From NCBI GenBank assembly GCA_946480295.1, contig CAMLIT010000048.1:1-29185 (forward strand): 29,185 bases of DNA. Reading direction: 5' to 3'. This DNA comes from an uncultured Gemmatimonadota bacterium (GTDB taxonomy: Bacteria; Gemmatimonadota; Gemmatimonadetes; Gemmatimonadales; Gemmatimonadaceae). The translations under genes were made by a program, and so were the position numbers. The notes below the pieces were generated by a model, which searched no databases, had not been told where the DNA came from, and was given only the letters and a program-made list of their open reading frames with translations. How positions within the stretch are numbered: the first letter of the stretch is position 1; each line of letters opens with the position of its first letter. Shown piece after piece: positions 6,470 through 16,200 of the stretch.

Positions 6470-7975
6470 ATGGATTCATCCAGCCCGCCCGCCACGTCGC
6501 GAGCGGCGTCCACCCCGTCGTCGTCGCTCCCGCGGCGGCTGGGGCTATGGAGCGCCGTCGCGGTCGTCATCGGTACGACCATCGGCTCTGGCATCTTTCG
6601 GTCCCCCGCGGGCGTGACGGACAAACTGCCCGGTCCCCTTCCGCTCCTCTTCGTGTGGGTGACCGGTGGGCTCTTCGCCCTCTGCGGCGCGCTGACCCTC
6701 GCCGAGATCGCCGGCGCCTTTCCGGACACCGGGGGGCTGTTCGTCTTCATCCGGAAGGGGTGGGGAAGGCTGCCCGCCTTCCTCTTCGGCTGGTCGGAGC
6801 TCGCGATCATCCGCGCCGCGGCGCTCGGCGCGATCGCCACGACCTTCTCCGAGTACTTCCTGCGCGTCCTCGGCTACAACCCGTCCATCGAGCCGTACGC
6901 GACGTACGTGCACTACACCGCCGCCGTCGCCATCGCCCTCGTCGCGGCGCTCAACGTCATCGGCGTGAAGTGGAGCTCCCTGCTGATGGACGCGACGACG
7001 GTGGCGAAGTACTTCGGTCTCCTCTTCATCGTCCTCCTCGCCATCGCCATCGGGCTGCCGCGCACGCACGGCGGCTACTTCACCCCGGCGATGCCGGCGG
7101 GGAGCTTCAGCGCGGCGCCGTTCGGCCTCGCGCTCGTCTCGGTGCTCTGGGCGTACGACGGCTGGGCGGATCTCACCTTCATCTCCGGCGAGGTGAAGGA
7201 CCCGCGGCGCAACCTGCCGCGCGCGCTGATCATCGGCGCGCTCGGCGTGATCGTGATCTACGCGCTGGCCAACGTCGCGTATCTCTCGGTGATGCCGGTC
7301 GGCGACGTGCGCCACTCGCCGCTCGTCGCCGCCGACGTGGCGCTGCGGCTCGTCGGCCCCGTCGGGGTCGCGTTCGTCGCGGTGACGGTGATGCTGTCGA
7401 CGTTCGGCACGCTGAACGGCTCCATCCTGACGGCGCCGCGGATCTTCTTCGCCATGGCCGACGACGGGCTGCTCTTCCGGCGGGTCGCCGCCGTGCACCC
7501 GCGCTTCCAGACGCCCTACGTCGCCATCGTGCTGACGGCGGTGCTCGGGATCGCCTTCGTGATGCTGCGGACCTTCGACCAGCTCGCCGACACCTTCGTG
7601 ACGGCGATCGTCCCCTTCTACGCGCTGGCGGTGGCGTCGATCTTCGTCCTCCGCCGCCGTCCCGACTACGACCCGCCCTTCCGCACCCCGGGCTATCCCG
7701 TCGTCCCGATCCTCTTCGTGCTGGCGACGATCTACCTCCTCGCCAACGCGATCATCGACCCGTCGAGCCGCTGGCCGACGGTGGCGACGCTGGGGGTGAT
7801 TCTCGTCGGGGTGCCGGTGTTCTTCCTCACAGTCGGGCGCTCCGCGCCGGACGAGGGTCGAGGGTCGACGGTCGAGGGTCGAGGGTCGACGGTCGAGGGT
7901 CGAGGGTCGACGGTCGAGGGTCGAGACGGCACTCCGCTGTCCGCCGTCCGCGATTCCGCGAGCCGCTCGGGATAG
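6470..7975 (+). CDS. APC-superfamily amino acid permease
   Basis: A 501-residue inner-membrane transporter with about twelve hydrophobic helices, importing or exchanging amino acids; the substrate cannot be read from sequence. Helix 1 carries the family motif GTTIGSGIFRSPAGV (about residues 34-48). FGLALVSVLWAYDGWADLTFISGEVKDPRRNLPRAL is reflected by the short motifs AYDGW and EVKDPRRNLPRAL typical of LAT/YfnA-like members. The ATG at 6470 is preferred; an extension to 6365 would add 35 hydrophilic residues unlike the family. The last 40 or so residues after helix 12 are repeat-encoded: three copies of EGRGSTV from a 21-bp unit (three 7-bp heptamers), then a Ser/Arg-rich end whose stop codon TAG is itself part of a 24-bp tandem repeat. 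The tail is probably dispensable. Confidence 0.9.
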   Translation: MDSSSPPATSRAASTPSSSLPRRLGLWSAVAVVIGTTIGSGIFRSPAGVTDKLPGPLPLLFVWVTGGLFALCGALTLAEIAGAFPDTGGLFVFIRKGWGRLPAFLFGWSELAIIRAAALGAIATTFSEYFLRVLGYNPSIEPYATYVHYTAAVAIALVAALNVIGVKWSSLLMDATTVAKYFGLLFIVLLAIAIGLPRTHGGYFTPAMPAGSFSAAPFGLALVSVLWAYDGWADLTFISGEVKDPRRNLPRALIIGALGVIVIYALANVAYLSVMPVGDVRHSPLVAADVALRLVGPVGVAFVAVTVMLSTFGTLNGSILTAPRIFFAMADDGLLFRRVAAVHPRFQTPYVAIVLTAVLGIAFVMLRTFDQLADTFVTAIVPFYALAVASIFVLRRRPDYDPPFRTPGYPVVPILFVLATIYLLANAIIDPSSRWPTVATLGVILVGVPVFFLTVGRSAPDEGRGSTVEGRGSTVEGRGSTVEGRDGTPLSAVRDSASRSG

Positions 7976-8097
7976 CGAGCCGCGAGCCGCTCGGGATAGC
8001 GAGCCGCGAGCCGCGAGCGCCGGACGAGAGCAGAAGGCGGAGAGCGGAGAGCGGAGAGCGGACGGCGTCAGTCTCGACCCTCGACCCTCGACCCTCG
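7850..8097. repeat. Nested foldback repeat at the permease/mlaD convergent junction
   Basis: Outer arms: GGGTCGA heptamers at about 7850-7925 face TCGACCC heptamers at 8073-8097. Inner arms: a CCGCTGTCCGCCGTCCGC stretch at about 7934-7951 faces GCGGAGA heptamers ending GCGGACGGCG at about 8036-8067. In the loop a 24-bp unit starting AGCCGCTCGGGATAGCG is repeated at 7961-7984 and 7985-8008. The element spans the end of the permease gene and stops just before the mlaD stop at 8102. Confidence 0.8.
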
Positions 8098-8101
8098 CCC
8101 C

Positions 8102-8983
8102 TCAGAAGATCGACAGATTGATATACCGCCGCGGATTCCGCTTCAGGTCCGCGAGGAGCGAGTCGAGCGAGCCGGCGGCGTGGCGCAGGTCGGCGTACAG
8201 CAGGGTGTCGGCGAGCAGCTTCCCCGCCGTCCCCTGGCCGTGCTCGAGGCGGTCGAGGATGCCGTTGATCCGGGCGCTGCTCGTGTCGAGGGCGAGGGTC
8301 ATCCGCTGCACGTTCGCGCTCGTCGCCTGCAGGTTGGCGAGCGTCGCGCCGATCCGCGCCGAGTCGATCGCGGAGGCCGCGTGACGATAGGCGGCGAGCG
8401 TCGCCGTCAGGTTCCGGTTCTGCTCCGCGGCGATCGCCTGGAGCTGCACCGTCAGCGCGTTCGTCGACGCCAGCGTGCGGCGGATGTCGCGCAGCCCCCC
8501 CGCCTGGACCAGCTCCACCTGCAGGGCGCGCGTCACCGCCTGCACGGAGGCGCCTATCGAGTCGGCGCGCGCGACGATCGTGTTCACGCTCGGCTGCGGC
8601 GGGCCGGCGGGCACGGTGTCGCCCGGCGCGTAGGAGATCGGGCTCGGGGCGGTCGGGTTGAGCGCGACGGCCACGTCGCCGAAGAAGCCCACCGCCTGCA
8701 CCTGCGCCGTGGAGTTCCGCGGGATCTTGTACTGGTCGTTGATCCGCATCAGCACGTCGAGGTAGCCGTCCGGCCGCAGCTCGACGTCGCCGACGTAGCC
8801 CACCGTGACGCCGGCGAGGAGCACCGGCTGCCCCTGCTTCAGGTTCTGCCCCCACTTGAAGCGCGTGTACAGCGGGTAGCCCGACGAGAGCCCCCCGCGC
8901 AGCAGCCAGATCGTGCCCATGATCAGGACCACGGTGGCGACCGTGAGGAGGATCCCGACCGCCACTTCGTCGCGTCGTTTCAT
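8102..8983 (-). CDS. mlaD: MCE-family (MlaD-like) phospholipid transport substrate-binding protein
   Basis: A 293-residue protein anchored by one N-terminal helix (about residues 8-29, VGILLTVATVVLIMGTIWLL) with the rest in the periplasm. The MCE domain follows (about 35-110): YTRFKWGQNLKQGQPVLLAG, VTVGYVGDVEL and PRNSTAQVQAVGFFGDV are typical. The remainder is a long alpha-helical region, as in MCE proteins that build periplasmic needles or rings. It would bind lipids moved by the MlaE permease. The ATG overlaps the mlaE stop as ATGA. The gene ends at a foldback repeat. Confidence 0.9.
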   Translation of the reverse strand: MKRRDEVAVGILLTVATVVLIMGTIWLLRGGLSSGYPLYTRFKWGQNLKQGQPVLLAGVTVGYVGDVELRPDGYLDVLMRINDQYKIPRNSTAQVQAVGFFGDVAVALNPTAPSPISYAPGDTVPAGPPQPSVNTIVARADSIGASVQAVTRALQVELVQAGGLRDIRRTLASTNALTVQLQAIAAEQNRNLTATLAAYRHAASAIDSARIGATLANLQATSANVQRMTLALDTSSARINGILDRLEHGQGTAGKLLADTLLYADLRHAAGSLDSLLADLKRNPRRYINLSIF

Positions 8984-9837
8984 GCCTGAAGTCTCGGTGC
9001 CAGGGCCATCGCGGTCAACGCGTCGAGCACGAGGATCGTGACCGACGCGATGACCACGGCGCGCGCCGTGGAGCGCCCCACGCCCTCCGCCCCGGCCTCG
9101 GCGACGTAGCCCTCGTACGAACAGAGGAAGGAGATCGCCGCGCCGAACATCGTCGCCTTCAGGAGGCTGTAGACCACCTGGAAGACGCCGAACGCCAGGC
9201 GCACCCCTTCCTTGTAGTCCTTCGGCGTGATGTCCGTCGCGTACACCGCGGCGAGGTAGCCGCTCAACACGCCGATCGCGTCGGCGAGGATGACGAGCAC
9301 GGGCAGCATGATGATCGCCGCGAGCAGCCGCGGGACGATGAGGAACGCCACCGGGTCATAGGCGAGCGTCTCGAGCGCGTCGATCTGCTCGGTCACGCGC
9401 ATCGTCCCGATCTCCGCCGTCATGCGCGCGCCGACGCGGCCGGTGAGGACGAGGGCGGTGAGCAGGGGCCCGAGCTCGAGGATGATCATCTGCCGCGTGG
9501 CCAGCCCGATGAGCGAGAGCTGCACGCCGGGGAAGAGCTGGTAGCGCGTCTGCAGCGCGATGACGCCGCCGATGAACGCGGCGACGATGATCGTGATCGG
9601 CACCGAGTCCACGCCGATGTTGCGCATCTGCCGGATGGTCTCGGTGACGTACGTCGCCGGGTCGGCGAGCGCGCGGCCGATGTCGCGCATGAAGAAGCCG
9701 CGCAGGCCGATCTGTCGGAACACCCCCGTGCCCGACCGCGCCATGCGCCGGAAGAAGCGGATGCCGGCGCGCTGCACGACGGGATAGGTCTCCGTCGGCC
9801 GCATCTCCGGCTGGCGCGGGTAGAAGCTGGAGGTCAT
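8980..9837 (-). CDS. mlaE: MlaE-family ABC permease for phospholipid transport
   Basis: A permease of about 285 residues. The start at the ATG 9835-9837 (MTSSFYPRQPE) is a choice; an in-frame start 13 codons upstream is also open, and MRPTETYP downstream is possible. Five to six hydrophobic helices and the MlaE signature are present: ITIIVAAFIGGVIALQT, LGPLLTALVLTGRVGARMTA, EIGTMRVTEQIDALETLAYD and the C-terminal FLCSYEGY...GAEGVGRSTARAVV. It forms the membrane channel of an Mla/Ttg2-type lipid transporter, needing an ATPase (MlaF) and MlaD. Only mlaD lies next to it; no mlaF is in the window. Confidence 0.9.
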   Translation of the reverse strand: MTSSFYPRQPEMRPTETYPVVQRAGIRFFRRMARSGTGVFRQIGLRGFFMRDIGRALADPATYVTETIRQMRNIGVDSVPITIIVAAFIGGVIALQTRYQLFPGVQLSLIGLATRQMIILELGPLLTALVLTGRVGARMTAEIGTMRVTEQIDALETLAYDPVAFLIVPRLLAAIIMLPVLVILADAIGVLSGYLAAVYATDITPKDYKEGVRLAFGVFQVVYSLLKATMFGAAISFLCSYEGYVAEAGAEGVGRSTARAVVIASVTILVLDALTAMALAPRLQA

Positions 9838-9885
9838 TCGGTGTCGTCGAGGTCCTGTGATCGGAGGTCGATCCACGCCGTGGGC

Positions 9886-10274
9886 GCTGTCCGCTATCCG
9901 CGTTCCGCTTTCCGCTTTCCGCCATCCGCGTTCCCAGTTCCGCCATCAACCATCGATCTTCCGGAACCGTCACGGAACAGCGAAACATAAGCCAGCCGGG
10001 GAGACAGGAGAACGGAGGGCTCGGCGGGGCTGACCGCGCCGCCGCTGGCCGCTCTAACCGGCTGGGTTCAACGGCTGGAGCGCGGATCGGACGGATTGCA
10101 CGGATGGGCGCGGATGGGCGGGGCGGCAGTGAGAGGGACCGGCTGCCAGCAGATCGGCCGCGCCGAAGATCCGTGCAGTTCATCCGTGGAATCCGTGTCC
10201 CCCCGTTCGATGCCTGCCGTTCAGCGGACGGCGGACGGCGGAGAGCGGAGAGCGGAAAGCGGAAAGCGGAAAGC
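9886..10274. repeat. Foldback of GCGGAAA/GCGGAGA heptamers enclosing a CGGAT-type element
   Basis: The 452-bp gap between mlaE and lptG has no convincing gene. Its left arm (about 9886-9930) is TTTCCGC/ATCCGCG-type heptamers, and the right arm (about 10222-10274) is the opposed GCGGAGA then GCGGAAA heptamers. Between them lies the inverted-repeat element at 10080-10200. Here the pyrimidine-rich arm comes first on the plus strand, the reverse of the GGGTCGA elements. Confidence 0.7.
10080..10200. repeat. CGGAT-word foldback element, copy C
   Basis: The left part has repeated CGGAT words (GCGGATCGGACGGATTGCAC and CGCGGATGGG) and the right part repeated ATCCGTG words (GATCCGTGCAG, CATCCGTGG, AATCCGTG). 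The reverse complement of the right arm matches the left arm imperfectly. It shares word content and layout with the elements at 20757, 21005 and 25856. Confidence 0.6.
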
Positions 10275-10289
10275 CGAGGGCGTTGCGGC

Positions 10290-11375
10290 CTACGTCCGCA
10301 CTCGCCCCAGCAGCGTCAGCCCCACCGCGCCGAAGATGATGCTCGGCGTCCACGCCGCGAAGTCGGGGGGCATCAGCCCCTTCCCGCCGATCGCCTTCGT
10401 GAGCTGGATGAGCATCAGGAAGATCACCGTCGTCGCGAGGCTGATGCCGATCCCGTACGCCGCGCCCCCGCGCTGCGTGCTCGTCGCCAGCGGCGCGCCG
10501 AACAGCGCGATGATGATGCACGTCACCGGGATCGCGATCTTCAGCGCGCGCTCGACCTTCAGCTCGTTGACGTCGCCCCCCGAGCGCTCCGACGCCGCGA
10601 TGTAGCGCGACAGCTCCTTGTACCGCATCTCCTGCGGCGGGCGCTGCCGCGCCATCATGTCCGCGGGCACCTCCGTCATCAGCTTGTCGCGCATCCGGCC
10701 GAAGGTGAAGGCGTGCACCGTCATGGAGTCGCTCAGCACCTGCAGCTCCCCCTTCTTCAGCAGCCAGCCGTGCCCCTTCGTGTAGATCGCCGAGTCGGCG
10801 GTGAGGATGTACGTCGGGTAGTCCGGCCCCTTTCCCTTGCGGACGATCTGCAGCGCCTCCATCACGCCCTTCTGCGTGTCGAGCAGCCGCACGTTGTAGA
10901 CGCGGCCCTCCTCCCCGGCGTAGGCGAAGTTGAAGCGCGTCGTCCCCGACCGGAAGCGCTGCTCCTCCAGCAGCTCGTCGCGCCTCGCGTTCGTCACCGG
11001 CACCACCTCGGCGAGCACGAGGTCCAGTCCCGTGGCGAGCACCGCCGCGAACATGATCGGCAGGATCAGGCGGTAGAAGCTGATCCCCGACGCCTTCGCC
11101 GCCGTCACCTCGGAGTGCCGCGTCAGCCCGCCGATCGAGAACACCGTCGCGAACAGCACCGCCGCCGGCAGCACCATGAAGGTGGAGTCGGGCAGCATGT
11201 AGACGTAGCTCAGGATGACGTTCGTCCGCGGCAGGTTGCGGTCGAGGTACTTCTGCAGGTTGTCGGTCAGGTCGATGATGATGACCAGCAGCGGGAAGCC
11301 TACCGCGGTCGACAGGAAGATCTTCACGAACTCCCCGAAGACGTACCGGTCGAGCGCGCGCACGACGCGGCTCAT
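10290..11375 (-). CDS. lptG: LPS export ABC permease LptG
   Basis: A 361-residue inner-membrane subunit of the LptB2FG transporter that extracts lipopolysaccharide from the inner membrane. It shows the YjgP/YjgQ layout: three N-terminal helices with LDRYVFGEFVKIFL, the coupling-region pattern HSEVTAAKASGISFYRLILP, a periplasmic jelly-roll of about 170 residues, then three C-terminal helices with KIAIPVTCIIIALFGAPLA and GIGISLATTVIFLMLIQL. The start ATG at 11373-11375 overlaps the lptF stop (ATGA). Naming as LptG rather than LptF rests on gene order and on LptG-like length. Confidence 0.9.
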   Translation of the reverse strand: MSRVVRALDRYVFGEFVKIFLSTAVGFPLLVIIIDLTDNLQKYLDRNLPRTNVILSYVYMLPDSTFMVLPAAVLFATVFSIGGLTRHSEVTAAKASGISFYRLILPIMFAAVLATGLDLVLAEVVPVTNARRDELLEEQRFRSGTTRFNFAYAGEEGRVYNVRLLDTQKGVMEALQIVRKGKGPDYPTYILTADSAIYTKGHGWLLKKGELQVLSDSMTVHAFTFGRMRDKLMTEVPADMMARQRPPQEMRYKELSRYIAASERSGGDVNELKVERALKIAIPVTCIIIALFGAPLATSTQRGGAAYGIGISLATTVIFLMLIQLTKAIGGKGLMPPDFAAWTPSIIFGAVGLTLLGRVRT

Positions 11376-13105
11376 GCGTATTCCTCGCTCGTATGGCGGC
11401 CGACCAGCCGGCCGAGTCGTGTGCGGAGGCGGATCATCTTCTCGGCGAAGTCGCCGCCGCGCGCGGTGGAGGCCTCGCGGCCCATGCGCGCCAGCAGGAA
11501 GAGCGAGAGGACGAAGAAGATCACGTTCGCCCCCCACATCGCCCAGAAGGGGGACATGAGGGACTTGTTCGCCAGCGACTCGCCGGCGATCAGCGCGACG
11601 TAGTAGATGGAGAAGATGAGCAGGCTCACCCCGATCACGAGCCCCACCCCCCCGCGCGGGAAGCGGAGGGCGATCGGCGCGCCGATGAGCACGAAGACGA
11701 TGCACGCCGCGGCCAGCGCGAACTTCTTGTGGATCTCGATGGAGTACCGGCTCACGTAGTAGCGCGCGTCCTCGATGTGCATCTTCGCCTCGGCGACCCG
11801 CAGGTCGTCGGTGCCGCCGGACGGCGCGATGCGCGCCGCCGCTTCGGCGGCGGACGATGGAGGCGGTGGGGCGGGGTGGACCTGCGGCGCGTGCTGCCCC
11901 GGCGTCGGCTTCGCCCCCGCCGCAGCCGGCGCCCTGAGGATCGGCGGGCGCATCCGGATCAGCCTCCGCGTCGTGTCCTGCAGGATCGCCGCGGCGCGGT
12001 GCGTGGTGTCGCGCTTCTTCGTGGTGTCCTGCTTCTTCGTCGTGTCCTGGCGCCGGACGGTGTCCTGCCACGCGCGCACCGCCGCGAGCCCGTCGGGGAG
12101 CGTCGCCGCGTGCGCCTCCTTCACCCCCACCAGCTTCTCCAGCTCGCCGGTGATCGAGCAGTACAGGCCGCCGATGCCGTAGGTCACCTGCGCCGGCCTC
12201 TCCTTCGGTTCCGGCGCCTTGATCCCCTTGCCCAGGTTCTCCACCCACTTCGCCCGCGCCAGCTCGAAGCGCGAGTGCTGGAGCGCGACGTCGTAGCGCC
12301 GCAGCTCCGTCTGCATCTCGCAGACGGACATCTCGCGGTCGCTCTTCTGCGCCGAGTCGCCGCTCGACTGCTGGAACGCCTTCATGACCCCCGGCACCAT
12401 CTGCTGGAGCCGCACGTAGAACAGCCGCTCGAGCTGGTCGGGGCGCTGCGTCTCCACCGTCTGGACCTCGCCGTGGTACAGCGTCATCACGAGGTCGCTG
12501 TGGTTCGGGGCCGCGGCGATGAGCCCGCTGTCGGCATAGATCGTGCGCCGCCGCGTCGGGTCGGACACGTCGTAGATCACCACACCGCGCATTCGCGACG
12601 ACCCCTCGTCCAGGTGGTCGGCGCGCAGGTAGAGTTGCCCCTCCTTGATCGGGTTGATCACCTGCGCGCGCAAGGCGAAGGTCGGCTTGGTGTTGAAGAT
12701 GTCGGCCTGGAGGATCGCCAGCTCGTGGTTGGAACGCGGCAGGACCTGGTCGTTGAACAGGAGCATCACGAACGCCATCACCACACCGGCGCCGAGGGCG
12801 GGGACCATCAGCGTCTTCATCGAGACGCCCCCCGCCTTCAGCGCCGTGATCTCGTTCTCGGAGGCGAGGCGGCTGAACGCGTAGAGCACGGCGACGAGCA
12901 CGGCCATCGGCATCGTCATCGCCACCGTGAAGGGGATCGACAGCACGAAGAACTTCGCGATCACCCACCACGACAGCCCCTTCCCCACCAGGTCGCCGAA
13001 CCGCCGGGCGATGTACTGGAGGAGCATGATCGACGTCAGCGACGTGAGGGCGAAGACGAACGGCCCGACGTGCTCCTTCAGGAGGTACTTGCTGATGATC
13101 TTCAC
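11372..13105 (-). CDS. lptF: LPS export ABC permease LptF with a large periplasmic insert
   Basis: The partner permease of lptG, 577 residues against about 360-400 for typical LptF. The N-terminal three helices and coupling motif are intact (ISKYLLKEHVGPFVFAL; ASENEITALKAGGVSMKTLM), as is the C-terminal trio (KFALAAACIVFVLIGAPIAL; GVGLVIGVSLLIFSIYYVAL). The extra length lies between the jelly-roll and helix 4, about residues 270-450. It includes an Arg-rich helical part, a run of QDTTKK/RDTTHR-like repeats (about 350-370) and a Pro/Ala-rich linker. This segment should face the periplasm. The gene starts at ATG 13103-13105, divergent from sprA, with the shared 180-bp control region between them. 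Confidence 0.9.
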   Translation of the reverse strand: MKIISKYLLKEHVGPFVFALTSLTSIMLLQYIARRFGDLVGKGLSWWVIAKFFVLSIPFTVAMTMPMAVLVAVLYAFSRLASENEITALKAGGVSMKTLMVPALGAGVVMAFVMLLFNDQVLPRSNHELAILQADIFNTKPTFALRAQVINPIKEGQLYLRADHLDEGSSRMRGVVIYDVSDPTRRRTIYADSGLIAAAPNHSDLVMTLYHGEVQTVETQRPDQLERLFYVRLQQMVPGVMKAFQQSSGDSAQKSDREMSVCEMQTELRRYDVALQHSRFELARAKWVENLGKGIKAPEPKERPAQVTYGIGGLYCSITGELEKLVGVKEAHAATLPDGLAAVRAWQDTVRRQDTTKKQDTTKKRDTTHRAAAILQDTTRRLIRMRPPILRAPAAAGAKPTPGQHAPQVHPAPPPPSSAAEAAARIAPSGGTDDLRVAEAKMHIEDARYYVSRYSIEIHKKFALAAACIVFVLIGAPIALRFPRGGVGLVIGVSLLIFSIYYVALIAGESLANKSLMSPFWAMWGANVIFFVLSLFLLARMGREASTARGGDFAEKMIRLRTRLGRLVGRHTSEEYA

Positions 13106-13145
13106 GCGTCTGACGGCCGGTGATTCGCCGCTCGGTCCACGCGGC

Positions 13146-13198
13146 GGAACTTCAAGTAGACCACAGGGTTGTAGCGCCGTGCACGGTCTGTAAGTTCC
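13146..13198. promoter_or_regulatory. Inverted repeat and candidate promoter between lptF and the sprA-like gene
   Basis: TTGTAG at 13169-13174 and TAAGTT at 13191-13196, 16 nt apart, resemble a sigma-70 promoter reading toward the sprA-like gene. GGAACTT at 13146-13152 and AAGTTCC at 13192-13198 form a 7-bp inverted repeat overlapping the -10 box, which could be an operator arm pair. Both are pattern calls; no clear promoter toward lptF was found. Confidence 0.35.
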
Positions 13199-13284
13199 AC
13201 CCGCCCGCCTCGGAAATTCAAGGGCGCACCGACCGCGTCGCGGACGCTCGCATCGGCGGAGTGCTACCCCACCTCCGGCCTTTG

Positions 13285-16200
13285 GTGCGCCTCTCGAGAG
13301 TCGTCGGCGTCCTCGCCTCGCTCGCGCTCCCCGCGCTCGTCTCCGCGCAGGGGGCCGGACGCGACAGCACGGCGCGACGGGACACGGCCACGCCTCCCGC
13401 CGCCGGCGTCCTCGCCGTCACCGTCGCTCCCGCCGCGCTCGGGCTCCCGGTGATCACGCCGATGAGCGTCGTCACGGTCCGGATGCCCGCGCCCCCCGCC
13501 GTGGACACCACGCGGTCGCCCCTCCTCCCGGGGCTCGGCCCCGACCTCTCGCTCAAGGTCAACACGCGCATCGAGGCGAAGGGGGAGCGCACGATCAACG
13601 AGCGGTGCAACGCGAGCCAGGTCTCCAACCCGCTCTTCGCCTGCAAGGGCCGCCTCGCCCCCGACTTCGACCTCCAGTTCGACATCCGGAGCGGTGGCAC
13701 GGTCGCCGACCGCTTCCACGTCAACGTGGACTACGACTCCCAGCGCGAGTTCGACGCCTCCAACGTCGTCTCCCTCTGGTACCAGGGGGACAAGGGCGAC
13801 CACCTGCAGCGCGTCGAGCTCGGGAACGTCGACTTCACCGCGCCGCCGTCGCGCTTCATCACCGCGGCGGTGCCGAGCGGCAACTACGGCGTCCAGGCGA
13901 TCGGCCAGTTCGGGCCGATGCGCATCCGCACCATCGCCGCGCAGCAGAAGGGGAACGTCGTCCAGACGCGCACCTTCACCGTCGGTCACGACCGCACCCT
14001 CACCGGGTCGACGCGCGACATCGAGGACTACCAGGTGGAGGCGCGCCGGTTCTTCTTCGTCGTCGACCCCGCGCTCTTCCGCGACTACCCGCACATCGAC
14101 CTGCTCGACCGCGCGCAGATGGCGCGCCTCTACGCCTCGCTCCCCGACACCCTGCGGCCGACGCAGGTCTACGTCTACCGCCTCCAGTTCGGGACGCAGC
14201 CGCAGGACCCGAACGGCCCGCGCTTCCGCGTGCGCACCGACTCGAGCGGCGGCCAGCCGTACGACGTCCTGCGCGAGGGGGTGGACTACTACCTCGACCC
14301 GTCGCACCTCTGGCTCGCGCTCGTGCGGCCGCTCAACCAGAACAACGAGCGGCTCGTCGTCGCCTATCGCGTGCGCGTGAACGGGCGCGACACGGTGTGG
14401 ACGACGACGGGCGGCACCCCCGACCTGCGCTACACCGGCCGGCCGCAGTACGCGAACCTCGTCTGGGATCCGCGCATCACCCCCGACGACCCGGAGTTCC
14501 GGCGCGAGATCCGCTCCGTCTACCGCATCGCCGGCTCGGACCTCCAGCGCGAGACGATGCAGCTCCGCGTCGTCACCGGCGCGAGCGGGGAGGAGAAGCC
14601 CCTCGCCGGCGGCTACCAGACGTACCTCCAGATGTTCGGGCTCGCGCAGGCGAACAACAGCGCCCGCTTCGACGTGGAGAACCGCCTCTGGCCGCGGCCG
14701 AGCGATCCCGTGTTCAACCTCGGCGCGGGGGCGGGCGACCCCGCCGGCGGCGACACGCGCATCTTCTCCGACTACTTCCTCTTCTTCCCGTCGCTGCGCC
14801 CCTTCGCCGCGCGCGACTCGGGGATGGTCGTGCCGGGCAACCCCGTCAACGACACGATCTACACGATCCCCGGCGAGTACCTGTACTCGCCGCAGCATCC
14901 GGCCACCGTCTACCGGCTGCGCGTCAGCTATCAGTCGTCAGGCAGCACCGAGCCCGGGTCGCTCACCCTCGGCGCGATCCAGGTCCGCCGCGGGTCGGAG
15001 CGCATCACCGTGGACGGCCGGCCGCTCGTGCGCGACGTGGACTACCACGTGGACTACGACCTCGGCCGCGTCACCTTCACCCGCCCGGACACCCTCTTCC
15101 TCCAGGAGCGACAGGTGCAGGTGACGTACGAGGAGAATCCGCTCTTCGCCTCCACCCCCACCTCGCTCTTCGGCTTCGTCTCCGAGCTTCCCTCGGCCCA
15201 CGGCACGCTCGACTTCACGGCGATCACCCAGCGGCAGGGGACGAGCTTCAACCGGCCGCAGCTCGGGTTCGAGTCCGTCTCGTCGCTCCTCGCCGGGGTG
15301 ACCGGTCGTTATGCGTGGGACGCGCCCTTCCTCAGCCGCCTCGTCGGCCGGCTCCCGGGGAGCGCGGCGTGGGCGGGAAGCACGCCGCTCCCCTCGCACG
15401 TCGGCTTCACGGCGGAGCTGGCGACGAGCCATCCCCAGCCCACCGGGCCGGGCCAGGCGTACATCGAGTCGTTCGAGGGGCAGGGGGGGACGCCGATCGG
15501 GCTCACCGACTACGCCTGGCTGGCGAGCAGCATCCCCGCGCCGGGCACGTCGTTAGGCAGGCTCCTCCCCCCGGTCACCTTCGACTCCCTCCACGCCGCC
15601 ACCCTCGCCTGGCAGAACAACCCCGCCGCGCGGTCGGGCGGGATCGTCAGCTTCTACATGAACGACATCGATCCCCTCAGCGACCTCGCCGCCACCGGCA
15701 TCGCCGCCCCCGAGGAGATCCTCTGGCTCACCCTCTACCCGCTCGCCGTCGGCGGCCGCTACGACCCGGCGACGCGGAAGTACGGCTGGACCGTCGGCCC
15801 GCCGCACACGCCGCCCGGCCGCCGCTGGCGCTCCATCCGCACGGTGCTGAGCCCCACCGGCATCGACCTCACGCGCAGCGAGTACCTCCAGTTCTGGGCG
15901 CTCGTCGACACGAGCGCCGTCGCCCGCGGGAAGAACCCGACGCTCGTCTTCGACTTCGGCGACGTCTCGGAGAACACCCTCGCCTTCGCCCCGGAGACGC
16001 TCACCATCGCGCGCAACGCCGAGGGGGGGATCGACAGCACCTTCACGGGGAAGCAGGTCGTCGGCTACGACACGCTGAACACCGAGCGCGATCCCTTCTC
16101 GCACGCCTTCGACGTCGGCGCGAACGACACCGGCCTCCCCGGCGACGTCTCCGGCTCGCTCGTCGTGGTGGACCGCATCCACGGCACCGTCACGCGCACC

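Noticed and set aside
7850..8097. CRISPR array
   Set aside because: Repeat units are 7 or 24 bp, contiguous and without unique spacers; no cas genes are nearby.
15551..15558. Integron attC core sites (GTTAGGC fits the GTTRRRY pattern)
   Set aside because: The words lie inside intact genes, lack paired R'' and L boxes at attC spacing, and no integrase or cassette structure is seen.
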